The notes under the pieces are model-generated. The model was not told where the DNA came from. It ran no database searches and worked only from the letters and a program-made list of their open reading frames with translations. Made by a program: the position numbers and the translations under genes. A DNA stretch of 64,000 nucleotides, taken from Sphagnum compactum (taxonomy: Eukaryota; Bryophyta; Sphagnopsida; Sphagnales). The first letter of the stretch is position 1, and the number at the start of each line of letters is the position of its first letter. Shown piece by piece: positions 11,999 through 25,020 of the stretch. Where the stretch lies: positions 3,534,001-3,598,000 of the forward strand of contig OZ234503.1 in assembly GCA_965153455.1 (NCBI GenBank), written 5' to 3'.

Positions 11999-13100
11999 AG
12001 TGTAAGGTTAAGAGGATAAAAGTGCTCTCTTAGCCTAAAAGTAAAATGTTACTCCCTTTTATCTCTTTAGGACTGTTCCAAGTGTCAAATTTGTGTCCGA
12101 AGTCCTCCATTTTTCTTCACCAACATAAGCAGGGAATGTGTTTGCCACTACATTCATGTGGGAGGTGTGTGAAAACTTCATTGTGTTGCCTTCAAAGTGT
12201 TGTAGTAATGAACTTCTCCACAATCTGATAGATATGTTAAACTTCACCAAGATTAGGAGGTCACAAAATCTATTTGAAGTTGACATGAAGTTCATTCAAG
12301 AACAAAAGAGCTAGAAGATTCTTTAATAGCTGCTTTTAGCATGAGCATTTGCAATACCTATGTGACAAAGTCCAACACCAGCTGCACATGCTGTGTTCCT
12401 GTGAGATCTTTTGGGAGCCGATACACCCAATTGCACGGATATAACACCAACTGAAGAGCTCTTCCCTCACTGTTTTTGGGGTTTTGTCGATGCTGTTGTT
12501 TTGGTGGCAACACTAGAAGTTGGGATTTGAGATCTGTTTGTGACTTGGAGAAAATGTGTGTGACTGAAAACATTTGTGTTGATTTCTTTCAGAATGCTAT
12601 GACCCCTTCTTTGTCATAAAAACCTGGGTGTGTATTTTCTAGTGTAGTTGCAGGGTGCTGTAGAAGGTGTAATATGTGCTCTGAGGCATTTTGAAAATTT
12701 GAAAATGCCTGCAGAGACGGGCATTTCGTTGTTGGAAAGGCCTATCATTCTACCTGCTGGGTATCACAGGAATTTTTAAAAAAAGAACAGCACAGTGGTT
12801 TTTAAGCCATGTAGAGGAGCCCTTGGGGGTGGGCTTTATGGAAATTGGGCCTGTGCTTTTACCCTACAAAAATCGACCAAAGAAAACGCAGCTCATTATC
12901 TACAGTGATGTGAGTATCAAACTCACTGAAACAAAGGTGCACAGAAGGAACCTGCCAAAAAACCATGGGACAAACCTTTGCAACAGGTCTGTAGATTCAA
13001 TCAGAAACCTGTACATGCATGCTACTGTTTTGCATTTCCAAAACCAAAAAGAAACCTTGTATGGTGGTGGTGGTGGTGCCCATCTGATCTTCTTCTCAAG
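11999..13100. other. Intergenic / 3' flank of ICP55
   Basis: No supported gene. Short open frames on both strands lack motifs and have no splice-linked partners. The stretch holds the ICP55 3' UTR at its left end and a short GGT run at about 13061-13079, on the 3' side of the tRNA gene. Nothing else is visible. Confidence 0.5.
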
Positions 13101-13135
13101 AAAAAAGAAACAGGGTTGATCGAACTTCCACCACC

Positions 13136-13208
13136 TGGAGACGCCGGGTATCGATCCCGGTACCTCTCGCATGCAAAGCGAGCGCTCTTCCATCTGAGCT
13201 ACACCCCC
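13136..13208 (-). tRNA. tRNA-Ala (anticodon TGC)
   Basis: The reverse strand folds into a complete 73-nt cloverleaf: acceptor GGGGGTG with CGTCTCC, D arm GCTC/GAGC, anticodon stem CTCGC/GCGAG with loop TTTGCAT (anticodon TGC), T stem CCGGG/CCCGG, discriminator A. The G3:U70 pair, the alanine identity element, is present. Box A (TAGCTCAGATGG) is canonical. The T loop reads ATCGATA, so position 54 is A instead of T and box B has one mismatch; the acceptor has a U6:G67 wobble. No intron. A T-rich run (six T on the minus strand, 13106-13101) about 30 bases downstream can serve as Pol III terminator. It sits alone between ICP55 and U2AF35 on the opposite strand. Confidence 0.93.
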
Positions 13209-14038
13209 GTTGACAAGTAGGAAGTCGATGCCAATTTTGTCTTCCAAATTTTAATTATCCATTATTCCTCCCACAGTTGACTATTTCCATCCCTTTAAAG
13301 AAGGATCTTCCATCCAGCCAAAAAAAACCTGTCATCGAGCAATTTTTTTCGAAAAAAGAAAAAAAGTTCTTAGATTTTTTAAAAATTAAGTCTTCATTAT
13401 TTTATGTCAATGTCAAATTTAATTTGAATTAATATAAATATCATGAACATGAAAATGGGCATGTTAATTTTTTTATTTTTTTTCCATATTCATGTTGATA
13501 ATATGAAAAATGAATGAAATAATTATAAAAATAAAAAAAATAATTATTAAGAAAGAAGTGTGATAGTTAGGCTTGGAAATGAGGCAGTTGTGTTTAAAAT
13601 TTTACATAAGGACATTTGTTAACTAACTGCAGCAGTTAACTAGACTCAACAGGTTACTACAGGTGCCACGTTGCCTGGGTCTGTAGCTTTACTTTCTTTC
13701 TACGGCAATTTCCGTGTTTCTCGTCGCTTCCAGAAGTTTTCTTCGCTGTGAAGAGTGACGAGAGCGAGAGAGAGATAGAGTGAGTGGTGAGTTCCGGAGA
13801 TTTGTTCTGCGATTTGGGATCAGAGTTTTTAGTTTAAGAGCGGCATTTAAGTCCGATTCGGTTGTTTTTTCTTTGTTTTGGTTGTTGCAGTTTACGGATT
13901 ACAAGTCTCGGAGAAGCGCAGAAGTAAGGTGAGTATTTTCCATCGTCTCGTTAGGGTTGAAAGGTTTATATCCTCATCATACAAAGTCGGGAGACTTGAC
14001 GGTGCACATCTTCGGTGTCGAGACAGACGACAGCCGTC

Positions 14039-16522
14039 ATGGCGGAGCATTTGGCCTCCATCTTTGGCACTGAAAAAGATCGGGTGAACTGTCCTTTCTA
14101 TTTCAAGATTGGGGCTTGCAGACATGGTGATCGATGCTCTCGGATGCATAACAGACCTACTATCAGTCCCACTTTATTGTTCTCCAACATGTACCAGAGG
14201 CCTGATATGGCCATATCTGGAACGGACCCTCATGCGCAGAACATGGACCCTCGAAGATTGCAAGAGCACTTTGAGGTGATCTTTTCTCCTTTACAACCTT
14301 TTTCAAAAAAAATTAATCTCAGTTATTTTGTAATCTGGATGCTGATATCCTCCATTCCTTTCCAATTTTGCACACGGTTTTCAGGTCTGAAGAGAGCCTT
14401 CGAAAATTATATGTTCACACTGTCTAGCCTATTCACTGTCTTTCGAACCTTACAAGTTTGAGCAGTACCTATGTGATTTCAACCTTTTATTGTATGACTG
14501 ATTGTCAGAATTGCCTTGTGACATGTATAGGTTATGTATAGTTTATCACAGCCACCTGCTTTTGTGCATCACATGAAATCCAAGCAACTATTTTTTTGAC
14601 TCTTTTACTGAGGTGGTTGGCCTTCTGGTTTTGCAGGATTTTTATGAGGACTTGTTTGAAGAGCTCAGCAAGTATGGAGAACTTGAAAGCCTCAATGTGT
14701 GCGACAATCTGGCTGACCACATGGTATTTGAAAACCTATTCCCCATTGCTAAAGTGCTGAACTGTAGTTCAAGATGGCATTTCTTCATATTTAAAGACTC
14801 AATAACAAATGCTTTGGATCTTGAATATGTGTAAACATCGTTTGTGTTGAGTATCATTCCACTGCTGCTGTTGAATATCATGCTAAGCGCAACTTAGGCA
14901 CTGCAACTTGTACATCAGGGCTCACTGGAAATAGTACCTTATTTCTGGATATGATCTCTGCTGCCAGCTCTTTCTTAAGTGAGAATTCTCACTGGAAATA
15001 GTACCTTGTTTCTGGATATGATTTCTGTTGCCAGCTCTTTTCCTAAGAGAGAATTCTCACTGGCAATAATACCTTATTTCTCGATATGATCTCTTTTGCC
15101 AGCTCTTTTCTTAAGCAAGAATTCTTACTTTCTGTATGGTTATTTTGTTCAGGTTGGGAATGTGTATGTCCTTTTCAAAGAGGAAGAGCAGGCTGCAACA
15201 GCTTTGCGAGCCTTAACAGGCCGCTTCTATGCAGGTTTGTAACCTTACAAGTTTAGGGTAGGATGTACAACTAATCTAGGTATTCTTTTAAGGGTTGGCC
15301 TGCCACAACGTTTCTGTAAATCTGTTTTATGTTTTTGCTAGGACTACTGTTTGCTTTGGGTTGCTTCTGTGGCCATTTTCTAGAGCACTCTTTTCTTTTT
15401 CATTACAATCAGTAGTTTCTGCATTGGAATCGGATTTATTTTCAACACTTTTTACTCAGATATGTATATTTGTTAAATTGTCATTTGATGTGCTGGACAT
15501 GATGGCTGACAGATTTTTTCCTTCTATAACAGGAAGACCAATATTTGTGGACTTCTCACCTGTAACTGACTTCCGAGAGGCTACCTGTCGTCAGTATGAG
15601 GAAAATGTATGCAATCGTGGTGGCTACTGTAACTTCATGCATTTGAAGAAGATCAGTAGGTCAGTTTCTTAAGCTCATTGTAAATCTTTGTGTCATGCTT
15701 TCTGTCAAATTTATAATTAAGGTTGTAATTGAAATGTTGGCTGCAACATAGTGCACTTCAGTATACTGAATGTTGTGATGTTCTGCTGAAAGGGGATATA
15801 ATTTGCTTTGTATGGGATTTGCACAAGTTATGACACAGTGAGAAATACCTTTACAGTTCAAGCCTTATCAGCATAGATTGTGTAGCATATATTTTGTTAT
15901 GGTCTTATGGGACTTCATCTTCACTGGTATGGACCCTTATAAAACTTGTCCAGGATTGTGTATCACCACAGCATTGTGTCCTAAATGCAGAAGATAAAGT
16001 CTCAGGGCCTCCCCAGATAATGCTGGGAAACATGTATAATTCCAGCTTGTGTGGCCCAATTCTGGACTATATTGGTATGTGCATTGAATTGTTATGAGGA
16101 GATTCATCTGAATTATTGGTTTCCACAGGGATCTTCGAAAGAAGTTGTTTGGAACCTCCAAGCGGCGTAGTCGGAGCCACAGCCTTAGTCGGAGTCGAAG
16201 CAGGAGCAGAAGTATAAGCCCACGTTACCGTGATTTGGATTACCATCACCGGGGTCATGATTACCGATATCGTGATGGATGGAGATACAATGGGAGGCAT
16301 GATGAATATGATAGGGGGAGTTCTGGTCGCCATCAACGTAGATATAGCAGAAGCAGAAGTCCTACTGTGAGACGCAAAGAATCTTCACGCAGGGAGGACA
16401 GTGTTGAAAGAAGAGCAAAAATAGAACAATGGAACAGTGAGCGAGAAAACCAAGAGGCAAAGGCAGCTGGAAATCCAACTGGAGATCAAGATAATGTGTA
16501 TGAAGAGAATCATAGGCATTGA
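14039..16522 (+). CDS. U2AF35: U2 snRNP auxiliary factor small subunit (U2AF35)
   Basis: Five coding exons, 14039-14275, 14637-14723, 15153-15234, 15533-15659, 16129-16522, give 308 aa. The protein recognises the AG of the 3' splice site and forms a dimer with the large U2AF subunit. Domains in order: first CCCH zinc finger [20 protein letters not shown] (about residues 18-37), a UHM-type RRM ([19 protein letters not shown] to [12 protein letters not shown]), second CCCH finger [19 protein letters not shown], then an Arg/Ser-rich tail with alternating RS (SRSRSRSRS) and a Tyr/Arg/His/Asp segment. Length is close to plant U2AF35 proteins (about 285-300 aa from memory). The ATG follows a 5' leader with probable intron(s) starting near 13700. 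All splice junctions are GT-AG and in phase. Confidence 0.95.
14921..15125 (+). repeat. Three-copy 67-68 bp tandem repeat in U2AF35 intron 2
   Basis: Units begin with CTCACTGG at 14921, 14988 and 15056. Each unit runs through a TTTCT(G/C)GATATGAT segment, a GCCAGCTCTTT segment and an AGAATTCT end, with a few mismatches. The third copy ends shortly before the acceptor of exon 3 (15152). The array lies wholly in the intron. Confidence 0.9.
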
Positions 16523-19500
16523 GGCATTGAGGCTCTTGAGTGGTTTGTTCCCTTCCTACATAATGATGTTCCTCCCACATCTCCTCTTGTCCATGGACAA
16601 TTTCTTCTAGGTTGGTCTCATTTTTGCAGTTAGCCCTCACAGATCACTGTATTCTGTGCAGGTGATTTGCAGGAAGAAGATGCTGTGTTTTCTGCAATGG
16701 AGTTGGGTAATTGCTATAGATGTTAGAATTGCAGGGTCAAAGTATTCTTTCAGCAGTGACTGGGTTAATGATGTTAACAATATTTTGCAGGGTTTTCTTG
16801 GGTGCTAAATACATATGTCAGTTAGAGATTCTTGCAGGATATTTAAGTTCAGATAGTCAAGCAGGTTGGATAGCAGTAAGGGTCAAAAGGAGTTTTAAGG
16901 ATTGGGATAAAGGCATATGGTGGGTTGGGGCTTACAATCTTGCAGGAGGTGGGTGCAGGATTCAGGTGTTAAGATTGGCCTGAGCTACATCCATGGAGGT
17001 GTAATGAGCTAATGCATGGTTTGTGTACAGGTGAACGGGGGAGGAAAGTGGATAAATCTCTATCCAATGCAGCCAAAGTTGTCAGCCTTTTTCCCTTCCT
17101 CCCTATGTGTGTGGAGATTGCAGGCACGATAATTTCTGCTGCAGGTGGAGGAGAAAAGCACAAACTTGTTGCAACATGGATGGCTACTCTGCTGTGTGCA
17201 GCATTACTCGATGTCATGTGTCTAGGTGCAAGAAGAGAATGTAACCCATTGGTATACTTTGATCCTGCGCAGGTTTGCAGGTTTTCCAGAGCTGTTTTTG
17301 CTTTGATCCTTTTTGTCTTGCGCAGGGTGCAGGTGTTCTGAATATGACTTCTTTAGGTACAAGTCCCTCTTTTCTGCTTCACTTTTGCTATGTGAGTGGT
17401 GGTATCTGCAGGTACACTGCAGCCTTTCTTTGTAGCCTGGGTCTGTAGGAAGGACAGTGGAAAATCCCATGACAGATTATGAGGAGTTGATGGTGGTGTT
17501 TTTACTTTCAGCAATTTGCTGACGGAGTGAACATAACTTCCTCTTGTTACTAGTGTTGTTGATGAGTAGTGTTTTGCCTTGGGCAAAGAATTTGTGGAAA
17601 TTTCTCTGATGATGTGCTTGTGCTTGTGACATTCAGTCAGTTGCAAGTTGATCCTTGTAATGCAAAGGTTAGTGGGCAGCTTCACTAACATATGTGCAGA
17701 TGTCATTTGTGAATCACTCATTGAGTTCAGTTAATTCGTTGTATAGCTTGCAAATATAACAACCCATTGCAACTCACTCACTCACAGCTTGCCTGCAATT
17801 CTGTGCTATTGATGAATTTCATGTGTATTTATTAACCCTAAAGTGCTCAGAACAGGGTTTTAGAAGATTCTTTGAATGAGCTGGAGTGAAAACCTCGTGT
17901 TCACCGCAGATGTTTTTTCCTGTTTTGTAATGGTGAGATGTAGGGCAACATCTAGCAAATTTTGGGCATTCTAGTGCTGAAGGTTGAATTTTTTCAGTGA
18001 GATGTTTAGGCTTACCTCCTTTCTACTAATATTTAGTTATCTTACACATCAAAAGAAAATCAAAGCTTGATTGAGTGTTAGGTTTTGATACCAATCAAAG
18101 TGTCAAGGGTTTGTTTATTATGTGAATGTTATGCACAGAAATTGAAACATCAAAATTCAACATGAAACAAAGGATGTATGGAGAGATTTTTTCAAATGTG
18201 GTCGCCGGAGTTCAAAGCACCTGCCCTGGCAGAGTTTCACTTTAAATTAGAGGGACTTACGAAACTGGAGGCCCCAGAAATTGTCTTGCAATTTTGTAAG
18301 GTCCCTCAAATTTGAAAAGTTCTTTTTGTAAGGTGAAGAACAGCTTTGACTCTGTTTGCACATCCTTAAGCTAGTAAAACATCCGGAAATATTGAACCAA
18401 CATGGGAATAATTAGGCAAAGAAGATATAAGAGAAATAATGAACTTGACTATGACAAAGGGCCAAGTGCAGGAGGCCAAGTGCAAGCATCATTTTGGCCC
18501 CTGCATCAAATCACAGAGCAAAGTTAAGTTGGTTTCTTTTATTTTCTTTCAAGATTTCCTTCAACAAAAGAGGAGAGATTGAATGAATGAATGATCAGTG
18601 CAATTTGCTAAAAGTTATAAAAATTGGCCTGGGAAGTGATCTTGGAGGTGGAACTACATGGCAACGTAGATCCAAAGGGTGGAGGAATTGAGAGGTCAAT
18701 TTCATCGCTACCAGCTAACTTCAGATGGAGAATGCTTGCAATTTGTTGTGGAAAGAAAACGAAACTCAAAGTTCCCTTTAAACTTTTCAGTTTTAAGCTA
18801 AACTTAGGGTCAAATATTCTTGCTTGGTTTCCCTAAACATTGCTGAAAAGAGCATTTCCTGTATGTGAAAAATTGGAGTATGTTCAGTGTGGACCTTTCT
18901 TTTGCCATTTCTGCTACAAGCAATTTTCACCATGGAACAGGGTTTTTAAGTAACCAAACCCAAGCAATGCAAAGTACTTGCAAATTGGAAGTATGTGTGG
19001 GGTAAGGTCTGAGGACTGGGGCAATCTCAAATTGAGAAACCTAGCACAAAGCAACAGGCAAGTAAAAGAAAAACCAATTCATCTAAGGTAGCTAAATTGC
19101 AAAATAACATGCCTTTGTAATAGGAGAAGTGTCTATCTTCAAATTCTCCCCAAGATTTGAGGTACTTGTCACAGGGCTGGTGTTCAAGAAACTTTTCTGG
19201 TGAGGAAGGTTAACAGGTTATTTATCATCAAAGGAGAGGCATCTTTTGGAACATAGGGAACAAAGCATGGAACATCTGCCAGATTGCTTAGATTGGGTGA
19301 TCTCAATTTTCACTGGCATTACCATGATAGACAAGGAAAAGGTCTAGAATTGCTTCAAGCAATTACCTTCAGTGTGTCTTTTACACTCAACCAAGTCTGT
19401 ATGCATCAATTTACTAATGTTTTGTAGAATATTCAGTTAGATTGCAAAAGATAATAGAATCACTTAAGTTACAAGCAGAGCTCGAGAAGTCAGAGAAAAA

Positions 19501-20264
19501 TCTGAGAGGTACCATGATTATCATGAAGCCTGGAGAAAGCCAATGAATTTACAATGAACAATCTGTAACTGCAGATGGAAGCTTCTATGTTTAAATTGCA
19601 GCAAATGTGTAAGAAAGCTATGGAGGAAGAACTTGAAGCAATAGCATAAGACTCATTTGCTCACTGAATGTACCTGTTTGCATGCTGTGCATTCTATGTT
19701 TCTACTTTCATGCTTATATCAAGAGCTGTGAACACCTTCATTTCCTACTGAGCACACTAGAGTTGCAAACATCTTAATACTGTATCCATTGTGGATGTAT
19801 AGATTGCAGGATCAGCTGCAAAGGGAACAGCAGGATCATGCAGTGGCAATTGGTGATGAAGAAAGAGTCCTCTTCCTCACTAAGTAGCACAACAATTCCT
19901 AGTTTACCAATTGTCGCACAACCATTCATTTTACTTTGCCTCAAATTCACAGCATTACCTTGAAACCCAAGTCAAGTGTTACAACACTGATGGTGACCAG
20001 GTAGGAGGCAATGAGAACTTTTGACAAGGAAATTGTACAAAAGGGGGTTCTTTGCTTCATATCAATTGTACTACAAAAAAAAGTTGCCATCCATTAGTGA
20101 CTACATTCCTGCTACTGTATTAGTGTACATTATGGGTCTGTGGTGGTTTTGCTACACAAAGGTCTATTGGACACTTTCTGATGCAAAGCCTCTAGAATTG
20201 AGGACACAAGGCAAACATGGGGTTTACCAGTCAGGAAAGCTTGGTTCTCTCTATCTGGATTCTG
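16523..20264. other. Intergenic region between U2AF35 and the syntaxin
   Basis: No gene supported. The left end will hold the U2AF35 3' UTR and the right end the 3' UTR of the convergent syntaxin gene. Open frames are short, without motifs or matching splice sites. No tandem or inverted repeat of note was seen. Confidence 0.5.
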
Positions 20265-21605
20265 TCAATGTCCTGAACTAGCAGCAACTTCAGCATCATG
20301 AATGCTCTTGGCAACAGGGACAACAACAAGAAGGATCAGGAGGAGGAGCAAAATGATGCCAATGCAGACCCACTTACGTGTGTTTCTCTGGTGGTTCTTT
20401 GCAGTCTTCAGCTGACCTGTCCCACTGGCCACATAATTAGCTGCATTGTTTACCTGCCAAAGTTCCCACAAACACATGATCTTGCAACCTTGAGAAAATC
20501 CTTTGATGTTGCTGAAACTTATCACATCATATGCGCATGAAATGAACAGTTTCAGAAGGGTTTGTTGGTACATACCTGGGACTCAATATCGTTGAGCTGC
20601 TCGCCCTGAGCCTCCACCAGTACTGCCATATCAAGGAAAATCTGGTGCAATTCGAGCAGGTTCTTCTCAATCTCCTTCACAGCATCATGTCGCTCCTGGA
20701 TCTCACGAATGGTCTCAAGGACTTGACCCCGCCCCTGTTCATGAATTGCCACCTGGAGGAAATTCTCGCTCTCACCAGTCTCAATGATCTTCTCTATGGT
20801 GTCTTCAGCTGGCTTTTCTCCTGTGATGGTGAAGTACCTGAAATTGTAGCACATTCCAAAATCAGAAGGCTTGAGAAAAACCTGTTGCAACTTGTTGGGT
20901 ACATACACAAGAGGGGCAAATACTCTCACAACCTTAAGGATCCTGAAACATCATTACGAAGAAAGGGTTTGCAGCAACAGCTCAACAACAAGTTTGTCAA
21001 GTAGCTGTTGCTGCCTTTACCTGCGTTCGATTGTGTCTCTGTACTCGCCCATCATCCTCTGCCTAAGACTTTGGAATTCACCCATGAGGTCCTTCAATTT
21101 CTTTCTCAGAGTACTGGTGATGGCCATTCGGGTGCGGTCAGTGGGAGTGCCAGCCTCGGTCCCAGGGCTCTTACGGCTCACAAGGTTAGCCTTGTCAAGA
21201 TCCTCCAGCTTTGTCCTGATACTCCTTGCAACCTTGCTGACCTGCATCCGAAACACAAAGACATCAGAGAAATGCATCTGGTGCGACTTGAAGGAAGGAA
21301 CAAGGGTCGAGAAGAGAAGCCGTTAACTCGCTCACCATCGCAATGTCTTTGTCCATACGCTCCCGCAGAGTTTTCATTGTCTGAGCTCTGTGCACAGTCT
21401 TACACTCGTCATTGGCGTCCTGCAACTTCATTAGGAGCTCCTTCACCCGTTCCATCTCGCCTTTGATCTGCCCCACCTCCTCAAAAAAATGTGCCAAATT
21501 CTTCTCCGCGTCGATGCCCCCCATCTCCACATCAGGCAGATTGCTCTTCTTCAGGTCCACATAGCTCATCCCCTTGGCAAAAGATTTCTGCAACAACTCA
21601 TTCAT
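20265..21605 (-). CDS. Plasma-membrane type Qa-SNARE syntaxin (SYP12-like)
   Basis: Four exons on the minus strand, 21605-21336, 21241-21021, 20837-20576, 20453-20265, encode 313 aa. The N-terminus MNELLQKSF is the usual start of plant SYP1 proteins. Residues about 30-195 form the Habc three-helix bundle. The SNARE helix contains [20 protein letters not shown] and [11 protein letters not shown], where the Gln of GEQL is the central ionic-layer residue. A C-terminal membrane anchor ([19 protein letters not shown]) follows, then a hydrophilic tail of about 14 residues. Plant Qa-SNAREs of this group drive secretory vesicle fusion at the plasma membrane. The KNLLELHQ and NTRKW motifs favour SYP11/12 over SYP13 (from memory). 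The start is the first ATG giving this N-terminus; a longer frame to 21641 exists but is not family-like. Confidence 0.93.
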
Positions 21606-22150
21606 GGCTGCTACTGCTTGCTGTAGGCAAACGCTTCCCAAAAACAGGGGTAAAAGAAACCAACAACAACAAAAACTATAACAGATCTGTCACAACACAG
21701 AGAGAGCTTTTTCGTGGCGCTGCTTCCAATGCCTCAACAAACAAAACTCCAAACAAAACACAACAACAGCAACAACAACAACAACAACAACAGCTAACTA
21801 GTACAAAATTCCTGAATTCTAAGATGTGGGTATTAAAGCTGAGTTTGAAATTGAATTAAAGAATGCGAGATTTCGAGTGTGATTTTTGTGGTGAAGATCA
21901 GAAGCTCAGCTCTCATGATGATGACACCAACGGTCACACCCGAAAAACGCGTGGGTCGGTCGGATTCTGCTTTCAAACTTACAAGGTGGGGTGCGTGGGT
22001 AGTGGCGGCCTTTAGCGCTAAGAGACGCACCTAAAGCCCCTTATGCAGAGCAGGTCCAAAACCTCTTATGCCGGTGTGCTTGCTGGCCCCCGACCGATGT
22101 ACGTCGGCCCTTCGACTAGGTACCCTAAAAGGGCTTCTTAGGCCAGCACC
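21606..22150. promoter_or_regulatory. Syntaxin 5' flank
   Basis: Upstream of the syntaxin ATG on the minus strand. It holds a CAA trinucleotide tract (about 21763-21792 on the plus strand), likely in the 5' UTR. From 22010 to 22150 the sequence becomes GC-richer with repeated (T)AAAGCCC/AAGGGCTT words. No TATA box could be assigned with confidence. Confidence 0.35.
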
Positions 22151-24780
22151 TCCGTTGTTTCTCATCCTAATTCTGTTTTTGTAATGCAGTTGTGGTTTTG
22201 GATGAAAGTATTAATGAAACTTTCTTTCCTGGTTCCCAAGTCTTGGTTATTTGATAGAATCAGTTTTGCAGGTTCCCAATCAGGGTTGTTATTTTTATTT
22301 TTATTTATTATTTTTTTGGGGTTTCCCCCCCAATTTTCTTATATTGAAAATTTGGTTTTTTCCCCACCCAAACTAGCAAAATTAGTCGAAATTATACTAG
22401 AAAAAAAGAAATTCAAATACTTCTTAAATTTTTGGTTGAAAAATGACAAAAAAATTCCCAAAAAAAACATTGTTCCCAATAAGTGTTTTCTTTTTGCAAA
22501 GAATTTGGCTCCCTCAAAAAGTAGAAAGGCAAATATTCTATTGGAAATTCCTTGAATTATTAGAAAGAAGTTGCCAATTCAATGAAAATAAAATAAAAAT
22601 TTGAGGAAAATTAATTTTTATCAGGTTTCAATTTAGTTTTTTTTGGGGCGTACCTCTTTCTTTTTAGTTGTCTACTTTTGTTCAAACTATTTTTGAGCAA
22701 TTTCTCCCCTTAACACTAAATCATTGTTGTGATGCTCACCAATGATGTTACATTAATATATATATATATATATTAAAAAAACACTATTGTCTCAAAACAC
22801 TAGAGTTGTTTTGGAATTGTTTAAAACATAAGATTGATTAAGTTGTGTTAAATTTGTTAAGGTTACTAATTGATAAATAATGATTAATCAAGATATAATG
22901 ATGTTATAATTAGATTCATTTGATAGGATCATTAAGAGTAAAAGATTATTAAGGGTTAAGACCAATGTTGATTGGGTATGAAAAATTGCATCAAACCCTT
23001 TTGGGTATAAGGTGGGTTTTAAGATTTAAATTGTGGTTATGAAAACCATAATTAAAAGCTTTAATTGTAGTTCTCAATTTTTTTTAAAAGTCAAATAATT
23101 ATCCAGAAATACTAATTTTTTCTAGGCTTTTTCATGAAACCTAGAGCTATTAGAGGTTTTTTGAAATAATTGGAATTAGTTTTTTCTTGAATATTCAAAA
23201 CAATTGGTTTCTTATGTCAAGTTTTTAACGTAGATTTTTTTTTTTCCCTTCTAAGATTTGATTTGTGATTGGAACCTAATATATTGCAAATGAAAATTTA
23301 ATTATATTGTGTGTTTGTGAGGTTTATTTTCAAGGTGTAATTTTAAAGTCTCATCTTTTGCTATATGAGATTCCAAACACACCAAATGAGGAGGAGGTCC
23401 ATGGTGTGCCGATATTAAGGTTTGTGTTTTGAACTTGAATGTTGACAATTTGTAAGCAATTATATTTGGAATCGTGTTTTGAACCAAACTACTTGTCATA
23501 TTTTTATCTTTGTTACATTATGTTTGATTTGGTCATAGATTTGGTTGTGTGGTGTAGAAGGATCATTATCTCATTAAGGAATGATTTTTGCACATGCCTT
23601 TATATGTGTGATTTTTAAAATTTCAATAATTTTGGGTGTCAATCTAATAGCACACAACAAGGTTTTGAAATTATTGGTCATACCATAATCAAAATAAGCA
23701 TGAATAGGAAAATTATAGTCATAATTTTGAAATAAATAAATAAATCATAAAGGTTGTAGTGTAACATACCACCCAAGTGTTGGAAATTGATATTAGATTG
23801 ATGAGAGAATAAAGATAATAAAAACAATCGTTTACCATGAGCTCTTCATCCAACCTTAGGATCATAAAGATATTATTTCAAACTAGTAATTCATCCATAG
23901 TTTTAGCCTAATCTAAATAGGAGGTGAACACCTCATGCAAATGTTACTTACTTAAAAATGCATGCATAATAAGCACATGCACAAGCCCATCATCTCATGC
24001 ATTGAGATATTTCACACTAAATTTAACTAGAGATATTTAAATAACCTTACTTAACATATCTCATAGTCCCAAAAATAAATGCACATAACACAAATATCTC
24101 AATTAAGTATAACCTTATAAAAATAACTTAAGTAATTTAGTAAGAACTTGATATTCAACAACAAAGAGATCGTTCAATATTTAAGAACTTTTGCATCGCA
24201 AGTCTAAATGTTTATGGAACCAAAGCCCATGCACCCTTCTTCCTCCAAGAACACGATCTGAAGCATCCTGGTTTGGTGGATCTCATAACTACAAAACAAA
24301 AACAAACTACCTTTCCTTCATAGATAGATTCCATCATTTGGGAACATTGTTCTTCAATGTCGTTGAAGGGAAGTTCTTCATGAAGGTTTTAATGGTGAGT
24401 TTTGTTGATGCAACCAAAACCCATCACACAAAAGAGGTCGTAAAAAGAAGTCCTTCATCGTTTGCATTGTTTGTGTTCATCTTAACACCATAAAAAATTT
24501 CAGCCTAGGTCCAAATTTTAGCTCGATGAAAGGTTAAATTAAACTCATTATTGTGTTTTTGTAATTTATCTCCTCCTTTGTGTGAATGAAATAGGGGTCG
24601 ATTTAATCCTTAGATTTTAATCATTTTAAGCCTCAAATCAAGAGAGGGTTTAATTAAATGGAATAAAAATATCTCTACTAACCCTTGGTGTGAATCCAGC
24701 TTATATTTGACATTATACCTCATACGTATCTCGGACGAAAGAATAAAATACGTATTTTAGGGAACCTGTGTTCTCTACGT
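22151..24780. other. AT-rich intergenic region
   Basis: About 2.6 kb, very AT-rich, with long homopolymer A/T runs and a (TA)n tract at about 22756-22773. No open frame with recognisable content. It may hold decayed transposon DNA but no terminal repeats were seen. Confidence 0.5.
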
Positions 24781-24781
24781 A

Positions 24782-24791
24782 TTTTAGGGTT
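24782..24791 (+). promoter_or_regulatory. Telo-box-like TTAGGGTTAG upstream of eIF3m
   Basis: The motif lies 230 bp upstream of the eIF3m ATG, just after two TACGTATTTTAGGG copies (about 24750 and 24776). Telo-box words are common in plant promoters of translation genes. Function here is inferred from position only. Confidence 0.4.
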
Positions 24792-25020
24792 AGCAAAACA
24801 CGGACGGCAGTTTCGTATACTGTTCGTCACTCTCGCTGGTCTGTGAGAGCTTTGAGTTGAAGGAGTTCTGGAAATTCTCGCTGGATGCGGAGGCTGTCGT
24901 GGTTTCTTTTCCCTCTCGTCGTGGATTTTGCAATTGGCGTTCGAGATTTTTGAAGGAAGTAGCGGAATTGCAGGTCAGGATTTCGGAGGTAGAACAGAAA
25001 GAGGCAATTTGCTGCTAGCC

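Noticed and set aside
20645-21466. Several plus-strand frames over 100 codons
   Set aside because: Opposite the syntaxin exons and interrupted at its introns; syntaxin motifs read on the minus strand.
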